Positions 8,378-16,393 of a stretch of DNA of 64,000 nucleotides are shown in pieces. Location of the stretch: the NCBI RefSeq assembly GCF_005222205.1, contig NZ_CP032348.1:597001-661000 (forward strand), given 5' to 3'. Source of the stretch: Azospirillum brasilense (lineage in GTDB: Bacteria > Pseudomonadota > Alphaproteobacteria > Azospirillales > Azospirillaceae). Position numbers and translations under genes: made by a program. The notes under the pieces were generated by a model, which ran no database searches, was not told the origin of the DNA, and was given only the letters and a program-made list of their open reading frames with translations. The number at the start of each line of letters is the position of its first letter. Positions within the stretch are counted from its first letter, which is position 1.

Positions 8378-8507
8378 ACTCGAAGACTCCTCACCTTTCG
8401 CTCACGAACTCGTGTCCCGCGCTTGATTTGCCGGGAGCGGCGACCAAGGCTAGATGAGGGACGGGGGGCGCTGTCGCCTCCCGGCGGCTTTCCTGTGGAG
8501 AGTGTTC

Positions 8508-9455
8508 ATGCTCATCAAAGTCCGGAGCGCGTCGCAAGCCAGCGAGAACGAGGTGACGCCCCGCGGCCTGTTCCTGTCCCGGCGCTCCATCATCGCCGGC
8601 GGCGCCGCAGCCCTGGCGCTCGGCGGCACGGGTGTCCTGCCGGGTCCGGCGCTGGCCGCGCCCTTCCAGGCTCCGCTGACGGTCAGCCCGAAGGACCCCA
8701 AGATGGACGCCCAGACTCCGATGAAGTCGGCGACCAGCTACAACAATTTCTACGAGTTCGGGACGGACAAGACCGATCCGTCCGAGAACGCCGGCACGCT
8801 GCGCACCCGCCCGTGGGAGATCGCGGTGGACGGCGAGGCCGGCAAGCCCACCACCTTCGGCATCGAGGACCTGCTGTCCTTCCCGCTGGAGGAGCGCGTC
8901 TACCGCCTGCGCTGCGTCGAGGGCTGGTCGATGGTCATCCCCTGGGTCGGCTTCCCGCTGGCCGAGCTGCTCAAGCGCGTGGACCCGACCGGCAACGCCA
9001 AATACGTCGCCTTCCAGACGCTGGCCGACCGCTCGCAGATGCCCGGCCTGAAATATCCCGTGCTGCAATGGCCCTATGTGGAGGGGCTGCGCATGGACGA
9101 GGCCATGCACCCGCTGACCATCCTGGCGGTCGGCATGTACGGCGAGACGTTGCCCAACCAGAACGGCGCGCCGGTGCGGCTGGTCGTGCCGTGGAAGTAC
9201 GGCTTCAAATCGATCAAGTCGATCGTCCGCATCACCCTGACGCAGGATCAGCCGCCGACCTCCTGGAACCGCTCGCAGCCGCGCGAGTACGGTTTCTATT
9301 CGAACGTGAACCCGGAGGTCGACCACCCGCGCTGGAGCCAAGCGACGGAACGCCGCGTCGGCGAGTTCTCCCGCCGCAAGACGCTGCCCTTCAACGGCTA
9401 TGGCGAGGAGGTGGCGTCCCTCTACACCGGCATGGATCTGCGGAAGAACTACTGA
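8508..9455 (+). CDS. msrP: Protein-methionine-sulfoxide reductase catalytic subunit MsrP
   Basis: MsrP (YedY) is a periplasmic molybdopterin enzyme that repairs oxidised methionine in envelope proteins. The 315-residue product has a Tat signal (LSRRSIIAGGAAALALGG, cleavage near ALAAP). Its sulfite-oxidase-type fold has the Mo-ligand Cys in YRLRCVEGWSMVIPW and the segment GETLPNQNGAPVRLVVPWKYGFKSIKSI. The start at 8508 follows GTGGAGAG; longer in-frame extensions lack support. The partner gene msrQ begins one base after its stop codon. Confidence 0.95.
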   Translation: MLIKVRSASQASENEVTPRGLFLSRRSIIAGGAAALALGGTGVLPGPALAAPFQAPLTVSPKDPKMDAQTPMKSATSYNNFYEFGTDKTDPSENAGTLRTRPWEIAVDGEAGKPTTFGIEDLLSFPLEERVYRLRCVEGWSMVIPWVGFPLAELLKRVDPTGNAKYVAFQTLADRSQMPGLKYPVLQWPYVEGLRMDEAMHPLTILAVGMYGETLPNQNGAPVRLVVPWKYGFKSIKSIVRITLTQDQPPTSWNRSQPREYGFYSNVNPEVDHPRWSQATERRVGEFSRRKTLPFNGYGEEVASLYTGMDLRKNY

Positions 9456-9456
9456 G

Positions 9457-10098
9457 ATGGCCGCAACGTCGAAAGGCCCGGTCGCCCAGGCGCTCGCCTC
9501 GCGCTGGGCGAAGCCGGTGGTGTTCGCCCTGGGGCTCGTCCCGCTCGGCTGGATGGTCTGGCTGGGCCTGAGCGGCGGGCTGGGGGCCGAGCCGGTGGCC
9601 GAGGCGGTGCGGCAGAGCGGGCTGTGGGCGCTGCGCCTGCTGCTGGTCGCACTGGCCGTCACGCCGCTGCGCATCCTGACGGGTCAGGCGGGGCTGGCGC
9701 GGTTCCGCCGGATGATCGGGCTGTTCGCCTTCTTCTACGCGCTGCTTCACGTCTCCGTTTACGTCGGGGTGGACCAGTTCTTCGACTGGGCGGCGGTGTG
9801 GAAGGACATCGTGAAGCGGCCCTACATCACCGTGGGCATGGGCGCCTTCGTGATCCTGACGGCGCTGGCCGCGACCTCGACCAACGGCATGGTGCGGCGG
9901 CTCGGCGGGCGGCGCTGGAAGGCGCTGCACAAGGCGGTGTTCGTCGCCGGGGCGGCGGGCTGCGTCCATTACGTGATGCTGGTCAAGGGCTGGCAGTACC
10001 CGCCCTTCGTCTACGCGGCAATCTTGCTGGGGCTGGTCGCGCTGCGCTACGCGAAGTCGCCGGCGGCGGGGCGGCTCTCCCCGTCCTACCGGACCTGA
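9457..10098 (+). CDS. msrQ: Heme-binding membrane subunit MsrQ
   Basis: MsrQ (YedZ) is the inner-membrane b-type cytochrome that feeds electrons to MsrP. The 213-residue protein has about six membrane segments and the ferric-reductase-like core. Candidate heme-ligand His residues occur in FYALLHVSVYVGVD, KALHKAVFVAGAAGCVHYVM. The ATG at 9457 sits one base after the msrP stop, which defines the start. The pair forms a two-gene operon, convergent with the ABC transporter genes that follow. Confidence 0.93.
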   Translation: MAATSKGPVAQALASRWAKPVVFALGLVPLGWMVWLGLSGGLGAEPVAEAVRQSGLWALRLLLVALAVTPLRILTGQAGLARFRRMIGLFAFFYALLHVSVYVGVDQFFDWAAVWKDIVKRPYITVGMGAFVILTALAATSTNGMVRRLGGRRWKALHKAVFVAGAAGCVHYVMLVKGWQYPPFVYAAILLGLVALRYAKSPAAGRLSPSYRT

Positions 10099-10105
10099 GC
10101 CAGCC

Positions 10106-10909
10106 TCAGCCCGGCCTTTTGAGCCCGACTGGCAAACACACCCGCATCCCGTCCGTCCCCACGGCCACCACCTCCACCTCCGTCCCGTAGACCTCGCGCA
10201 TCATCGCGGCGGTGATGACCTCCTCCGGCGTGCCGAAGCGGGCCAGCCGCCCGCCGTGCAGCAGCGCCACCCGGTCGGCGATGGCGAAGGCCTGCTCCGG
10301 ATGGTGGGTGGAGAAGACCACCGTCAGCCCCTCGCCTCCCTCGCCGTCCGCCAGCCGCCGCACCTGTTCCAGAACGCGCACCTGATTGCCGAAGTCCAGG
10401 CTGGCGGTCGGCTCATCGAGCACCAGCACGCGCGGCGCCTGGGCCAGCGCGCGGGCGATCAGGGCCATCTGCCGCTCGCCGCCGCTGATGCGCAGCCAGT
10501 CGCGCTCGGCCAGATGCCCGATGCCCAGCCGTTCCAGCGCGGCCTCGGCGGCGGCGTGGTCGGACGCGGCGGGGGCGCTGAAGGCGCCGCGGTGGGCCGT
10601 GCGGCCCATCAGCACCATCTCGCGCACGGTGAAGGGGAACTGCCCCGCCCCCGCCTGCGGGACATAGCCGAAGGCCAGCGCCCGGCGGCGCGGCGACCAG
10701 CCGGCGGTGTCCTCGCCATCGACGCGCACCCGACCGCCGCGCGGCGGCAGCAGTCCAAGCAGCGTCTTGAACAGCGTCGTCTTGCCGCCGCCGTTGGGGC
10801 CGAGCAGGCACAGCACCTCCCCCGCCGCCACGGCGAAGCCGACCCCGGCGCCGACCATCCGCTCGCCATAGCCGAAGGCGAGGTCCTCGACCGACAGCCG
10901 CGCGCTCAT
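10106..10909 (-). CDS. ABC transporter ATP-binding protein, iron/siderophore/cobalamin type
   Basis: This 267-residue cytoplasmic ATPase belongs to the FecE/BtuD group. Walker A reads GPNGGGKTTLFK, the signature is ISGGERQMALIARAL, and Walker B is VLVLDEPTASLD, followed by the switch His in FSTHHPEQA. It overlaps the permease gene by four bases and is last in the three-gene operon SBP-permease-ATPase. Substrate class (ferric chelate, heme or corrinoid) follows from family only; no TonB receptor gene lies in the window. Confidence 0.9.
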   Translation of the reverse strand: MSARLSVEDLAFGYGERMVGAGVGFAVAAGEVLCLLGPNGGGKTTLFKTLLGLLPPRGGRVRVDGEDTAGWSPRRRALAFGYVPQAGAGQFPFTVREMVLMGRTAHRGAFSAPAASDHAAAEAALERLGIGHLAERDWLRISGGERQMALIARALAQAPRVLVLDEPTASLDFGNQVRVLEQVRRLADGEGGEGLTVVFSTHHPEQAFAIADRVALLHGGRLARFGTPEEVITAAMMREVYGTEVEVVAVGTDGMRVCLPVGLKRPG

Positions 10910-11991
10910 GACCAGCCGCGCTTTCCGAAGGCGAGCAGCCAGAGGAAGACCGGCGTGCCGATCACCGCGGTCAGCACGCCCAGCGGCAGCTCCACCGGCC
11001 CCAAGCTGCGCGCCAGCGTGTCCACCGCCAGCAGATAGGCCGCCCCCAGCAGCACCGCCGTGGGCAGCAGCCGGACGAAGGCCGGGCCGACCATCAGCCG
11101 GGCGAGGTGCGGCACCAGCAGCCCGACCCAGCCGACGATGCCGCTGACCGACACCGCGGCGGCGGTCATCAGCGTCGCCGCCGCGATCACCACCACCCGC
11201 ACCAGCCGCACCGGCACGCCGAGCGCCGTCGCCTCCTCGTCGCCCAGCGTCATGACGTCGAGCCGCCAGCGCAGCAGGACCAGCGGCAGCAGCGCCACCG
11301 CCACCGGCGGGACCAGCGCCGCGAGATCGCCGCGGTTGACCGCCGACAGGCTGCCGAGCAGCCAGAAGGTGATCGCCGGCAACTGGTTGTAGGGATCGGC
11401 CAGATACTTCAGCAAAGCCACGCCGGAGCCCAGCAGCGCCCCGATCACCACGCCGCCCAGCACCAGGACCAGCACCGGGTCCCGCCCGCGAATGGCCGAG
11501 GCGACGGCCAGCACCACCCCCACCGCCAGCAGCCCGCCCGCGAAGGCCATGCCCTGGATGGCGAGGACCGGCAGCGCGGCGAAGATGCCCAGCACCGCCC
11601 CCAGCGCCGCCCCCGACGACACGCCGAGAATGTCCGGCGAGACCAGCGGGTTGCGGAACAGCCCCTGATAGGCGGCGCCCGAGGCGGCCAGCCCCGCCCC
11701 GACCAGCATGGCGGTCAGCACGCGCGGGCCGCGGATGTCCCAGATCACCGTCTCCACCGCCGGGGCGACGGCGGCGCTCCCGAGCCCCAGCTTCGCCGCG
11801 AGCAGCCCGGCCAGCTCCCCCGGCGAAACGGGATAGGCGCCGATGCTGAAGGCGACGCAGACCGCGGCGACCAGCAGCGCGGCCACCCCGCCCAGCGTCA
11901 GCGCGAAGGGGACCTCACCCCGGCGGGCGGCTGCCGGCGAGGAGGGCGTCGATCTGCTCCGCGGTGGGCTCCCGGTGGTAGAAGAGGGCAT
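10906..11991 (-). CDS. FecCD-type ABC transporter permease
   Basis: This is an inner-membrane permease of 361 residues with about nine or ten hydrophobic segments. Family marks include LPVETVIWDIRGPRVL-like PRVLTAMLVGAGLAASGAAYQGLFRNPLVSPDILGVSSGAALGA around residues 95-140 and GWVGLLVPHLARLMVG later (fragments only quoted in part of the family pattern). The annotated start at 11991 overlaps the binding-protein gene by 77 bases. A shorter start is possible, but no in-frame ATG or GTG lies before the first membrane segment. It pairs with the ATPase at 10106. Confidence 0.88.
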   Translation of the reverse strand: MPSSTTGSPPRSRSTPSSPAAARRGEVPFALTLGGVAALLVAAVCVAFSIGAYPVSPGELAGLLAAKLGLGSAAVAPAVETVIWDIRGPRVLTAMLVGAGLAASGAAYQGLFRNPLVSPDILGVSSGAALGAVLGIFAALPVLAIQGMAFAGGLLAVGVVLAVASAIRGRDPVLVLVLGGVVIGALLGSGVALLKYLADPYNQLPAITFWLLGSLSAVNRGDLAALVPPVAVALLPLVLLRWRLDVMTLGDEEATALGVPVRLVRVVVIAAATLMTAAAVSVSGIVGWVGLLVPHLARLMVGPAFVRLLPTAVLLGAAYLLAVDTLARSLGPVELPLGVLTAVIGTPVFLWLLAFGKRGWS

Positions 11992-12967
11992 AGAAACGTC
12001 GCGTCTCCTCGCGCAGATCCTCCGGAAACAGCTCCGGATAAAGGACGGCGCCCAGCCAGCGCAGGCCGAGCAGGCGGTTGGCGGCGGGCGGGGAATCGAT
12101 CCAGGTGAAGGGCAGCCCCGGCGAGAGGTAGACGCGCCGGTCGCGCACCGCCTTCACCCCTTGCCACAGCGGGTCGGTCCACACGCTCTCGTAGAAGCCG
12201 CGGTCGATGGTGACGATGGCGTCCGGCTGCCAAGCCAGGACCTGCTCCATCGAGACGTTGACCAACCCGCCGTTGCCGAGGTTTTCCGCCGCGACGTTGC
12301 GCACCCCGGCGACGTCCAGCGCCTCGACGTTGATCGAGCCGCGGATGCCGGTCTGCAGCCCGCGCGGGCCGCGCGCCATATAGACCTTCAGCCGCTTGCC
12401 CTCCGGCACGTCGTCGAAGCGGCGGCGCACGTCGTTCAGCGTCCGCTCGGCGTAGCGGGCCAGCTCCTCCCCCCGCTCCGCCACGCCCATCAGCGCACCG
12501 AGCGTGCGGAAGGTGCGCGCGGAGTCGGCGAGATGCCCGTCGATCAGCAGGGTCGGTACCCGCGTCTGCTCCTGCACCCGGTCGGCCAGCGAGACGAAGG
12601 TCGGGGCGGTGCTGCCGACATCGACGACGACGTCCGGCTTCGCAGCGACCACGGTTTCCAGGTTGACGGTGTTGCCGCGCCCGGTCAGCCGCCCCAGTTC
12701 CGGCAGATCGGCGTAGCGGTCGGGGAGGAAGGGCCGCTCCGGCGGGCTGATCGCCCGCGTCCAGCCCAGCAGTTTCTCGGGCGCCAGCATGTAGACGACG
12801 ACGGAGGCCGGAGGCCCGGCGGGGAACACGCGCTCCACCCGGTCCGGCACGGTGACGCGGCGCCCCGAGGAGTCGGTGACCATCCGCTCCGCCGCCGCCG
12901 GCCCGGCCAGCAGGGCGAGCAGCAGCCCGGCCCCCGCGCCCGCCATCCATCCGTGTCTGCCCGCCAT
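11915..12967 (-). CDS. ABC transporter substrate-binding protein, TroA/BtuF-like
   Basis: This periplasmic binding protein has about 350 residues. The start at 12967 gives a clean signal peptide (MAGAGAGLLLALLAGPAAAE) and has AGGA upstream. The open frame continues upstream through the family A repeat, which is not coding. The mature protein has the class III pattern: VTDSSGRRVTVPDRVERVFPAGPPAS at the N-terminus, then NLETVVAAKPDVVVD and a second lobe after a long helix. It heads the operon with the FecCD permease and ATPase. Ferric-siderophore or corrinoid binding is likely but not shown. Confidence 0.85.
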   Translation of the reverse strand: MAGRHGWMAGAGAGLLLALLAGPAAAERMVTDSSGRRVTVPDRVERVFPAGPPASVVVYMLAPEKLLGWTRAISPPERPFLPDRYADLPELGRLTGRGNTVNLETVVAAKPDVVVDVGSTAPTFVSLADRVQEQTRVPTLLIDGHLADSARTFRTLGALMGVAERGEELARYAERTLNDVRRRFDDVPEGKRLKVYMARGPRGLQTGIRGSINVEALDVAGVRNVAAENLGNGGLVNVSMEQVLAWQPDAIVTIDRGFYESVWTDPLWQGVKAVRDRRVYLSPGLPFTWIDSPPAANRLLGLRWLGAVLYPELFPEDLREETRRFYALFYHREPTAEQIDALLAGSRPPG

Positions 12968-13050
12968 GCCGATCCTGCTTCTTCCGTAGCCGCCCCTCCA
13001 AAGCATGGGGTCTGAGCCCGCCACCGTCCATACGACAATCGCCTTTGAAT

Positions 13051-13193
13051 CCCCTCTCCCGTCCCGGGAGAGGGAAGGGGCCCGCGCAAAGCGCGGGAAG
13101 GGTGAGGGTCCCGGCAATCGGCAAGCGCCTTGATCCTCGGCTGTACCCTCACCCGCCCGCTTCGCGGGCACCCTCTCCCGAGGCGGGAGAGGG
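13051..13193. repeat. Family A intergenic palindromic repeat, copy 2
   Basis: This has the same architecture as the copy at 8236. CTCTCCCGTCCCGGGAGAGG opens, GTGAGGGTC and GATCCTCGGCTGTACCCTCACC lie inside, and a second CTCTCCCGAGGCGGGAGAGG closes. It sits in the 344-base gap between the divergent ABC operon and the lipoprotein gene. The rest of that gap shows no gene. Confidence 0.85.
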
Positions 13194-13311
13194 ATATTGC
13201 CTAGGGACAAGCGCGCCAAGCCGCCCGCGAAGGTCACGCTTTGGCCACGGGCGGCTTCCCCATCCGAACGGATAGGGTGCCGCGGTCCGTCCACAAAACC
13301 CGTGCCGCTCC

Positions 13312-13809
13312 ATGACCGCGTCTCCGCTCCGCCGCGTTGCCCTCGCCACCGCCGCCCTGCTCGCGCTGTCCGGCTGCGCCGGGTTCGGTTCGGCGGTCAC
13401 GGGAGTGACCACGGCGGGCGTGGCGGCGACGGTCGGTTCGGCCACCGGCAACCCGGTGCTGGGCATCATCGCCGGCGCCGGGGCCAGCTACGGCATCGAC
13501 CAGGGCGTGAAATACGCGGAGCGGCGGATCACCGACAACGTCCACAACGCCGTCGCCCGCGCCGCCGGTCCGCTCGCCGTCGGGCAGGCGGCGACCTGGA
13601 CGGTGGAGGAGAAGCTGCCGCTGAGCGGCAAGACCGGCACGGTGCAGGTGGCCCGCGGCTTCGGCGAGGCGATCCCCTGCAAGGACGTGGTCTTCACGCT
13701 CGACGACGCGCCCGACTTCAACGTCACCACCATCTGCCGGGCCAAGGACGGCCAGTGGCGCTGGGCGCTGGCCGAACCCGCCACCCGGCGCTGGGGCAGC
13801 CTGCAATAG
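13312..13809 (+). CDS. Predicted lipoprotein with glycine-rich segment
   Basis: The 165-residue protein has a lipoprotein signal peptide, ATAALLALSGC, with lipobox LSGC near residue 22. A Gly/Ala/Val-rich stretch (about residues 25-65, GVTTAGVAATVGSATGNPVLG and IAGAGASYGIDQGVKYAE) resembles outer-membrane-associated glycine-zipper segments. The C-terminal half (WTVEEKLPLSGKTGTVQVARGFGEAIPCKDVVFTL) is a beta-rich domain with two Cys that could form a disulfide. Function unknown. It is separate from the purT gene that follows. Confidence 0.75.
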   Translation: MTASPLRRVALATAALLALSGCAGFGSAVTGVTTAGVAATVGSATGNPVLGIIAGAGASYGIDQGVKYAERRITDNVHNAVARAAGPLAVGQAATWTVEEKLPLSGKTGTVQVARGFGEAIPCKDVVFTLDDAPDFNVTTICRAKDGQWRWALAEPATRRWGSLQ

Positions 13810-13906
13810 CGCCCGGTCCATGCGGCGTACGCATGCGTTCGGCCATGTACGCACGGCCCGCGTTGGGGTAAAGCTCCGCGGGCGTCTGCGTCACGGGAGT
13901 CCGCGC

Positions 13907-15076
13907 ATGTTCACGGCCAAAATCCTTCTTCTCGGCTCGGGCGAACTCGGGAAGGAGTTCGTCATCGCCGCCAAGCGTCTCGACTGCGAGGTCATCGCCT
14001 GCGACAGCTACGCCAACGCCCCAGCGATGCAGGTCGCCGACGCGGCGGAGGTCTTCTCCATGCTCGACGCGGACGCCCTGCGCGCGGCCATCGCCAAGCA
14101 CACGCCGGACTTCATCGTGCCGGAGGTCGAGGCCATCCGCACCGAGGTGCTGCACGAGTTCGAGGACGCCGGGCTGACCGTCGTCCCCTCCGCCCGCGCC
14201 GCCACCATGACGATGAACCGCGACCGCATCCGCGAGGTCGCCGCGGTGGAGCTGGGCCTGCGCACCTCAAAGTACCGCTACGCCGAAAGCCTGGAGGAGG
14301 TGATCGCCGGGGCGGAGCACACCGGCCTGCCCTGCGTCATCAAGCCGGTCATGTCCTCCTCCGGAAAGGGGCAGAGCACCGTCCGGACCGCCGACGAGCT
14401 TGAGGCCGCCTGGACCTACGCCGTCGCCAACATGCGCGGCGACCGCCGGAAGGTCATCGTCGAGGAGTTCGTGCCCTTCGAGTACGAGATCACCCTGCTG
14501 ACCGTCCGCACCCGCGAGGGCATCCTGTTCTGCGAGCCGATCGGCCACCGGCAGGAGCGCGGCGACTATCAGGAATCCTGGCAGCCGGTGCCAATGCCCG
14601 CGGCGCTGCTGGACGACGCCAAGGACATGGCGGCGAAGGTCGTGGACAATCTCGGCGGCTACGGCATCTTCGGCGTCGAGTTCTTCGTCACCAAGGACGA
14701 GGTCGTCTTCTCCGAGCTATCGCCGCGCCCGCACGACACCGGCATGGTGACCCTGCTGTCGCAGAACCTGTCGGAGTTCGACCTGCACGCGCGCGCCATC
14801 CTGGGCCTGCCGATCCCGGCGATCCATGTCCGCGGCCCGGCCGCCTCCGCCGTCATCCTGGCCGACCGCGAGGCCGAGCGCTTCGCCATCGAGGGTCTGG
14901 CCGACGCCATGCGCGTGGGCAGCCCGGAGCATGACGTGGACGTCCGCCTGTTCGGCAAGCCGACGACCCGCAAGAACCGCCGCATGGGCGTGGCGCTCGC
15001 CGCCGGCACCGACACCGACGACGCGCGCGAGCGCGCGCTGAAGGCCGCTTCGGCGGTCAGCATCCGCTACGAGTGA
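13907..15076 (+). CDS. purT: Formate-dependent phosphoribosylglycinamide formyltransferase
   Basis: PurT makes formyl-GAR from GAR, formate and ATP in purine synthesis. The 389-residue ATP-grasp protein starts KILLLGSGELGKEFVIAAKRL, continues with DFIVPEVEAIRTE and SARAATMTMNRDRIR, and has the ATP-grasp glycine loop VMSSSGKGQS. Later it has GVEFFVTKDEVVFSELSPRPHDTGMVTL, including the metal-binding Glu residues. The start at 13907 matches the family N-terminus and is preceded by GGGAGTC. Upstream in-frame codons have no counterpart in the family. It appears monocistronic. Confidence 0.96.
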   Translation: MFTAKILLLGSGELGKEFVIAAKRLDCEVIACDSYANAPAMQVADAAEVFSMLDADALRAAIAKHTPDFIVPEVEAIRTEVLHEFEDAGLTVVPSARAATMTMNRDRIREVAAVELGLRTSKYRYAESLEEVIAGAEHTGLPCVIKPVMSSSGKGQSTVRTADELEAAWTYAVANMRGDRRKVIVEEFVPFEYEITLLTVRTREGILFCEPIGHRQERGDYQESWQPVPMPAALLDDAKDMAAKVVDNLGGYGIFGVEFFVTKDEVVFSELSPRPHDTGMVTLLSQNLSEFDLHARAILGLPIPAIHVRGPAASAVILADREAERFAIEGLADAMRVGSPEHDVDVRLFGKPTTRKNRRMGVALAAGTDTDDARERALKAASAVSIRYE

Positions 15077-15137
15077 TGTTGCGGAGCCGGGCGCGACCGT
15101 CGATCTCCGACGGCGCGACCCGGCTGCGAACCGCCTC

Positions 15138-15413
15138 TCAGCGCAGAGCCGCGCCGATCATCGGATAGAGAACGTAGATCCCGAAGAGCGCCACCCACAG
15201 CAGGGTGAGGAGAACCCGGAATCCCGCCCGCCATCCGCCGTCCGCACGGCGAAGGTCCAGATACTGGGTGAGAATCCGGTCGGCCTTGAGGTTGGCCGCG
15301 GCGAGGACGAGTCCGACCCCGAGCGGGCCGAGACCGCCGGTTCCATGCCCGGCCCACATCGAGACGGCGGTGAGCAGCATCAGCACCATCCAGGTGCGTG
15401 TCAGGATCGCCAT
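15138..15413 (-). CDS. norF: NorF-like / prokaryotic cytochrome oxidase subunit IV family membrane protein
   Basis: This is a 91-residue membrane protein with three hydrophobic segments: TWMVLMLLTAVSMWAGHG, LGVGLVLAAANLKADRILTQY and VLLTLLWVALFGIYVLYPM. The middle segment with K-x-x-x-I-x-x-x-Y-L-x-L-R is typical of the subunit-IV/NorF family. It begins four bases after the stop of the norE-like gene. NorF supports nitric oxide reductase activity in Paracoccus; here no norCB is adjacent. The name rests on pairing with the NorE-like gene. Confidence 0.7.
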   Translation of the reverse strand: MAILTRTWMVLMLLTAVSMWAGHGTGGLGPLGVGLVLAAANLKADRILTQYLDLRRADGGWRAGFRVLLTLLWVALFGIYVLYPMIGAALR

Positions 15414-15417
15414 CGCC

Positions 15418-16020
15418 TCACCTCAGCAGATAGACGATGGGGTAGAGCAGCACCCAGATCAGGTCCACCATGTGCCAGAAGGCGGCCCCGGTCTCCAGGT
15501 TCTCCAGGCTGTCCCACCACGTGACGATGCCCAGGATGACGATCCCCGCGGCGACGTGCATCGCGTGGAAGCCGGTCAGCAGATAATAGAGCTGGAAGAA
15601 GCTGTTGGTCTCCAGCGTGAGGCCCCGGCCGATCTTGTCGCCGTATTCGACCGCCTTGATGGCGAGGAACAGGCCGCCGAGGGCCATCGCGCCGAGCATC
15701 GCCACCCTGTGGGAGCGGCCCGAGCCCCGGCGCCGCACGGCGACGGCGACCAGCCAGCCGCTTGTCACCAGGACCATGGTGTTCACGCCGCCGAGCAGAC
15801 GGTCCAACTGCCCCTGCGACGCGTCGAAGGTCGCCGGGTCGAGGGCGCGCGCCACCGCGAAGCCGATGAACATCGCCCCGAAGGCCGCCAGCTCCCCCAG
15901 GATGAGAATCCACATCATGGGGTTGCCGGGCAGGCTGGAGAGGGGTCCCCAATCGGCGGCCTCCCCGTCCGCAGCTTCCTCCGCAGCGACCACCGTCGTC
16001 GGCGCGGCCGTTTCCGTCAT
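15418..16020 (-). CDS. norE: NorE-like / cytochrome c oxidase subunit III family protein
   Basis: The 200-residue protein has about five membrane segments in the heme-copper oxidase subunit III pattern: LGELAAFGAMFIGFAVAR, NTMVLVTSGWLVAVAV, FFQLYYLLTGFHAMHVAAGI and AAFWHMVDLIWVLLYPIVYLL. At 200 residues it lacks the first two helices of canonical subunit III, as NorE does. It pairs with the NorF-like gene at 15138. No catalytic subunit is adjacent, so it may serve a nitric oxide reductase encoded elsewhere. Subunit III of another terminal oxidase is the alternative. Confidence 0.75.
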   Translation of the reverse strand: MTETAAPTTVVAAEEAADGEAADWGPLSSLPGNPMMWILILGELAAFGAMFIGFAVARALDPATFDASQGQLDRLLGGVNTMVLVTSGWLVAVAVRRRGSGRSHRVAMLGAMALGGLFLAIKAVEYGDKIGRGLTLETNSFFQLYYLLTGFHAMHVAAGIVILGIVTWWDSLENLETGAAFWHMVDLIWVLLYPIVYLLR

Positions 16021-16082
16021 GTCCGCTGTCCTTCCGGAAGTGATGACCGGAAGGGACCATGACGCGGGCCAGTGGCGCCGTC

Positions 16083-16132
16083 TTTGCCCGGGGGCAAACT
16101 CGCGGCGGGTTGCCGATCAGCTGGCGCTGATC
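16083..16132. promoter_or_regulatory. Two inverted repeats upstream of norEF
   Basis: TTTGCCC (16083-16089) pairs with GGGCAAA (16092-16098), and GATCAG (16115-16120) pairs with CTGATC (16127-16132). They lie about 65-110 bases before the norE start, between it and the small gene at 16145. They are candidate operators. Neither matches the FNR/NnrR consensus TTGAT-N4-ATCAA well. Confidence 0.3.
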
Positions 16133-16144
16133 ATTTGGCGCCGG

Positions 16145-16300
16145 TCACTGATAGCCGCCCTTTTCCGCGCGCTCCCGCGCGGCGTCCTCCTGGGCTTTGG
16201 TCATTTCGTCCTTGGTCGCCGCCGGCTGGTCCTCGGGCTTGCCCGCCGCGCGGTCGTTCTCGGCTTGCGGTTGGGAGTCGGTGTTGCGGTTGTCGCCCAT
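16145..16300 (-). CDS. Small hydrophilic protein, 51 residues, unknown function
   Basis: The reverse strand reads MGDNRNTDSQPQAENDRAAG, then KPEDQPAATKDEMTKAQEDA, then ARERAEKGGYQ and stop. It has no hydrophobic segment and is very rich in Asp, Glu, Gln, Ala and Lys, so it is probably disordered or a charged helix. GGAGGA lies 8-13 bases before this ATG. An in-frame ATG six codons upstream would overlap that site. Codon use and a good ribosome site make it a likely real gene despite its size. I do not recognise a family. Confidence 0.6.
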   Translation of the reverse strand: MGDNRNTDSQPQAENDRAAGKPEDQPAATKDEMTKAQEDAARERAEKGGYQ

Positions 16301-16393
16301 CGCGTCATCCTCCGGCATGAGGCGGACCGCTGCGGCCCGCCGTAAGCCTCACCAACACCCCCAGGCACCGGTCGTCTCGCCCCGCTCACGGGA

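Noticed and set aside
12968..13294. N-terminal extension of the ABC binding protein
   Set aside because: The extra 109 codons cross the family A repeat and would place the signal peptide inside the protein. The ATG at 12967 with AGGA upstream is the better start.
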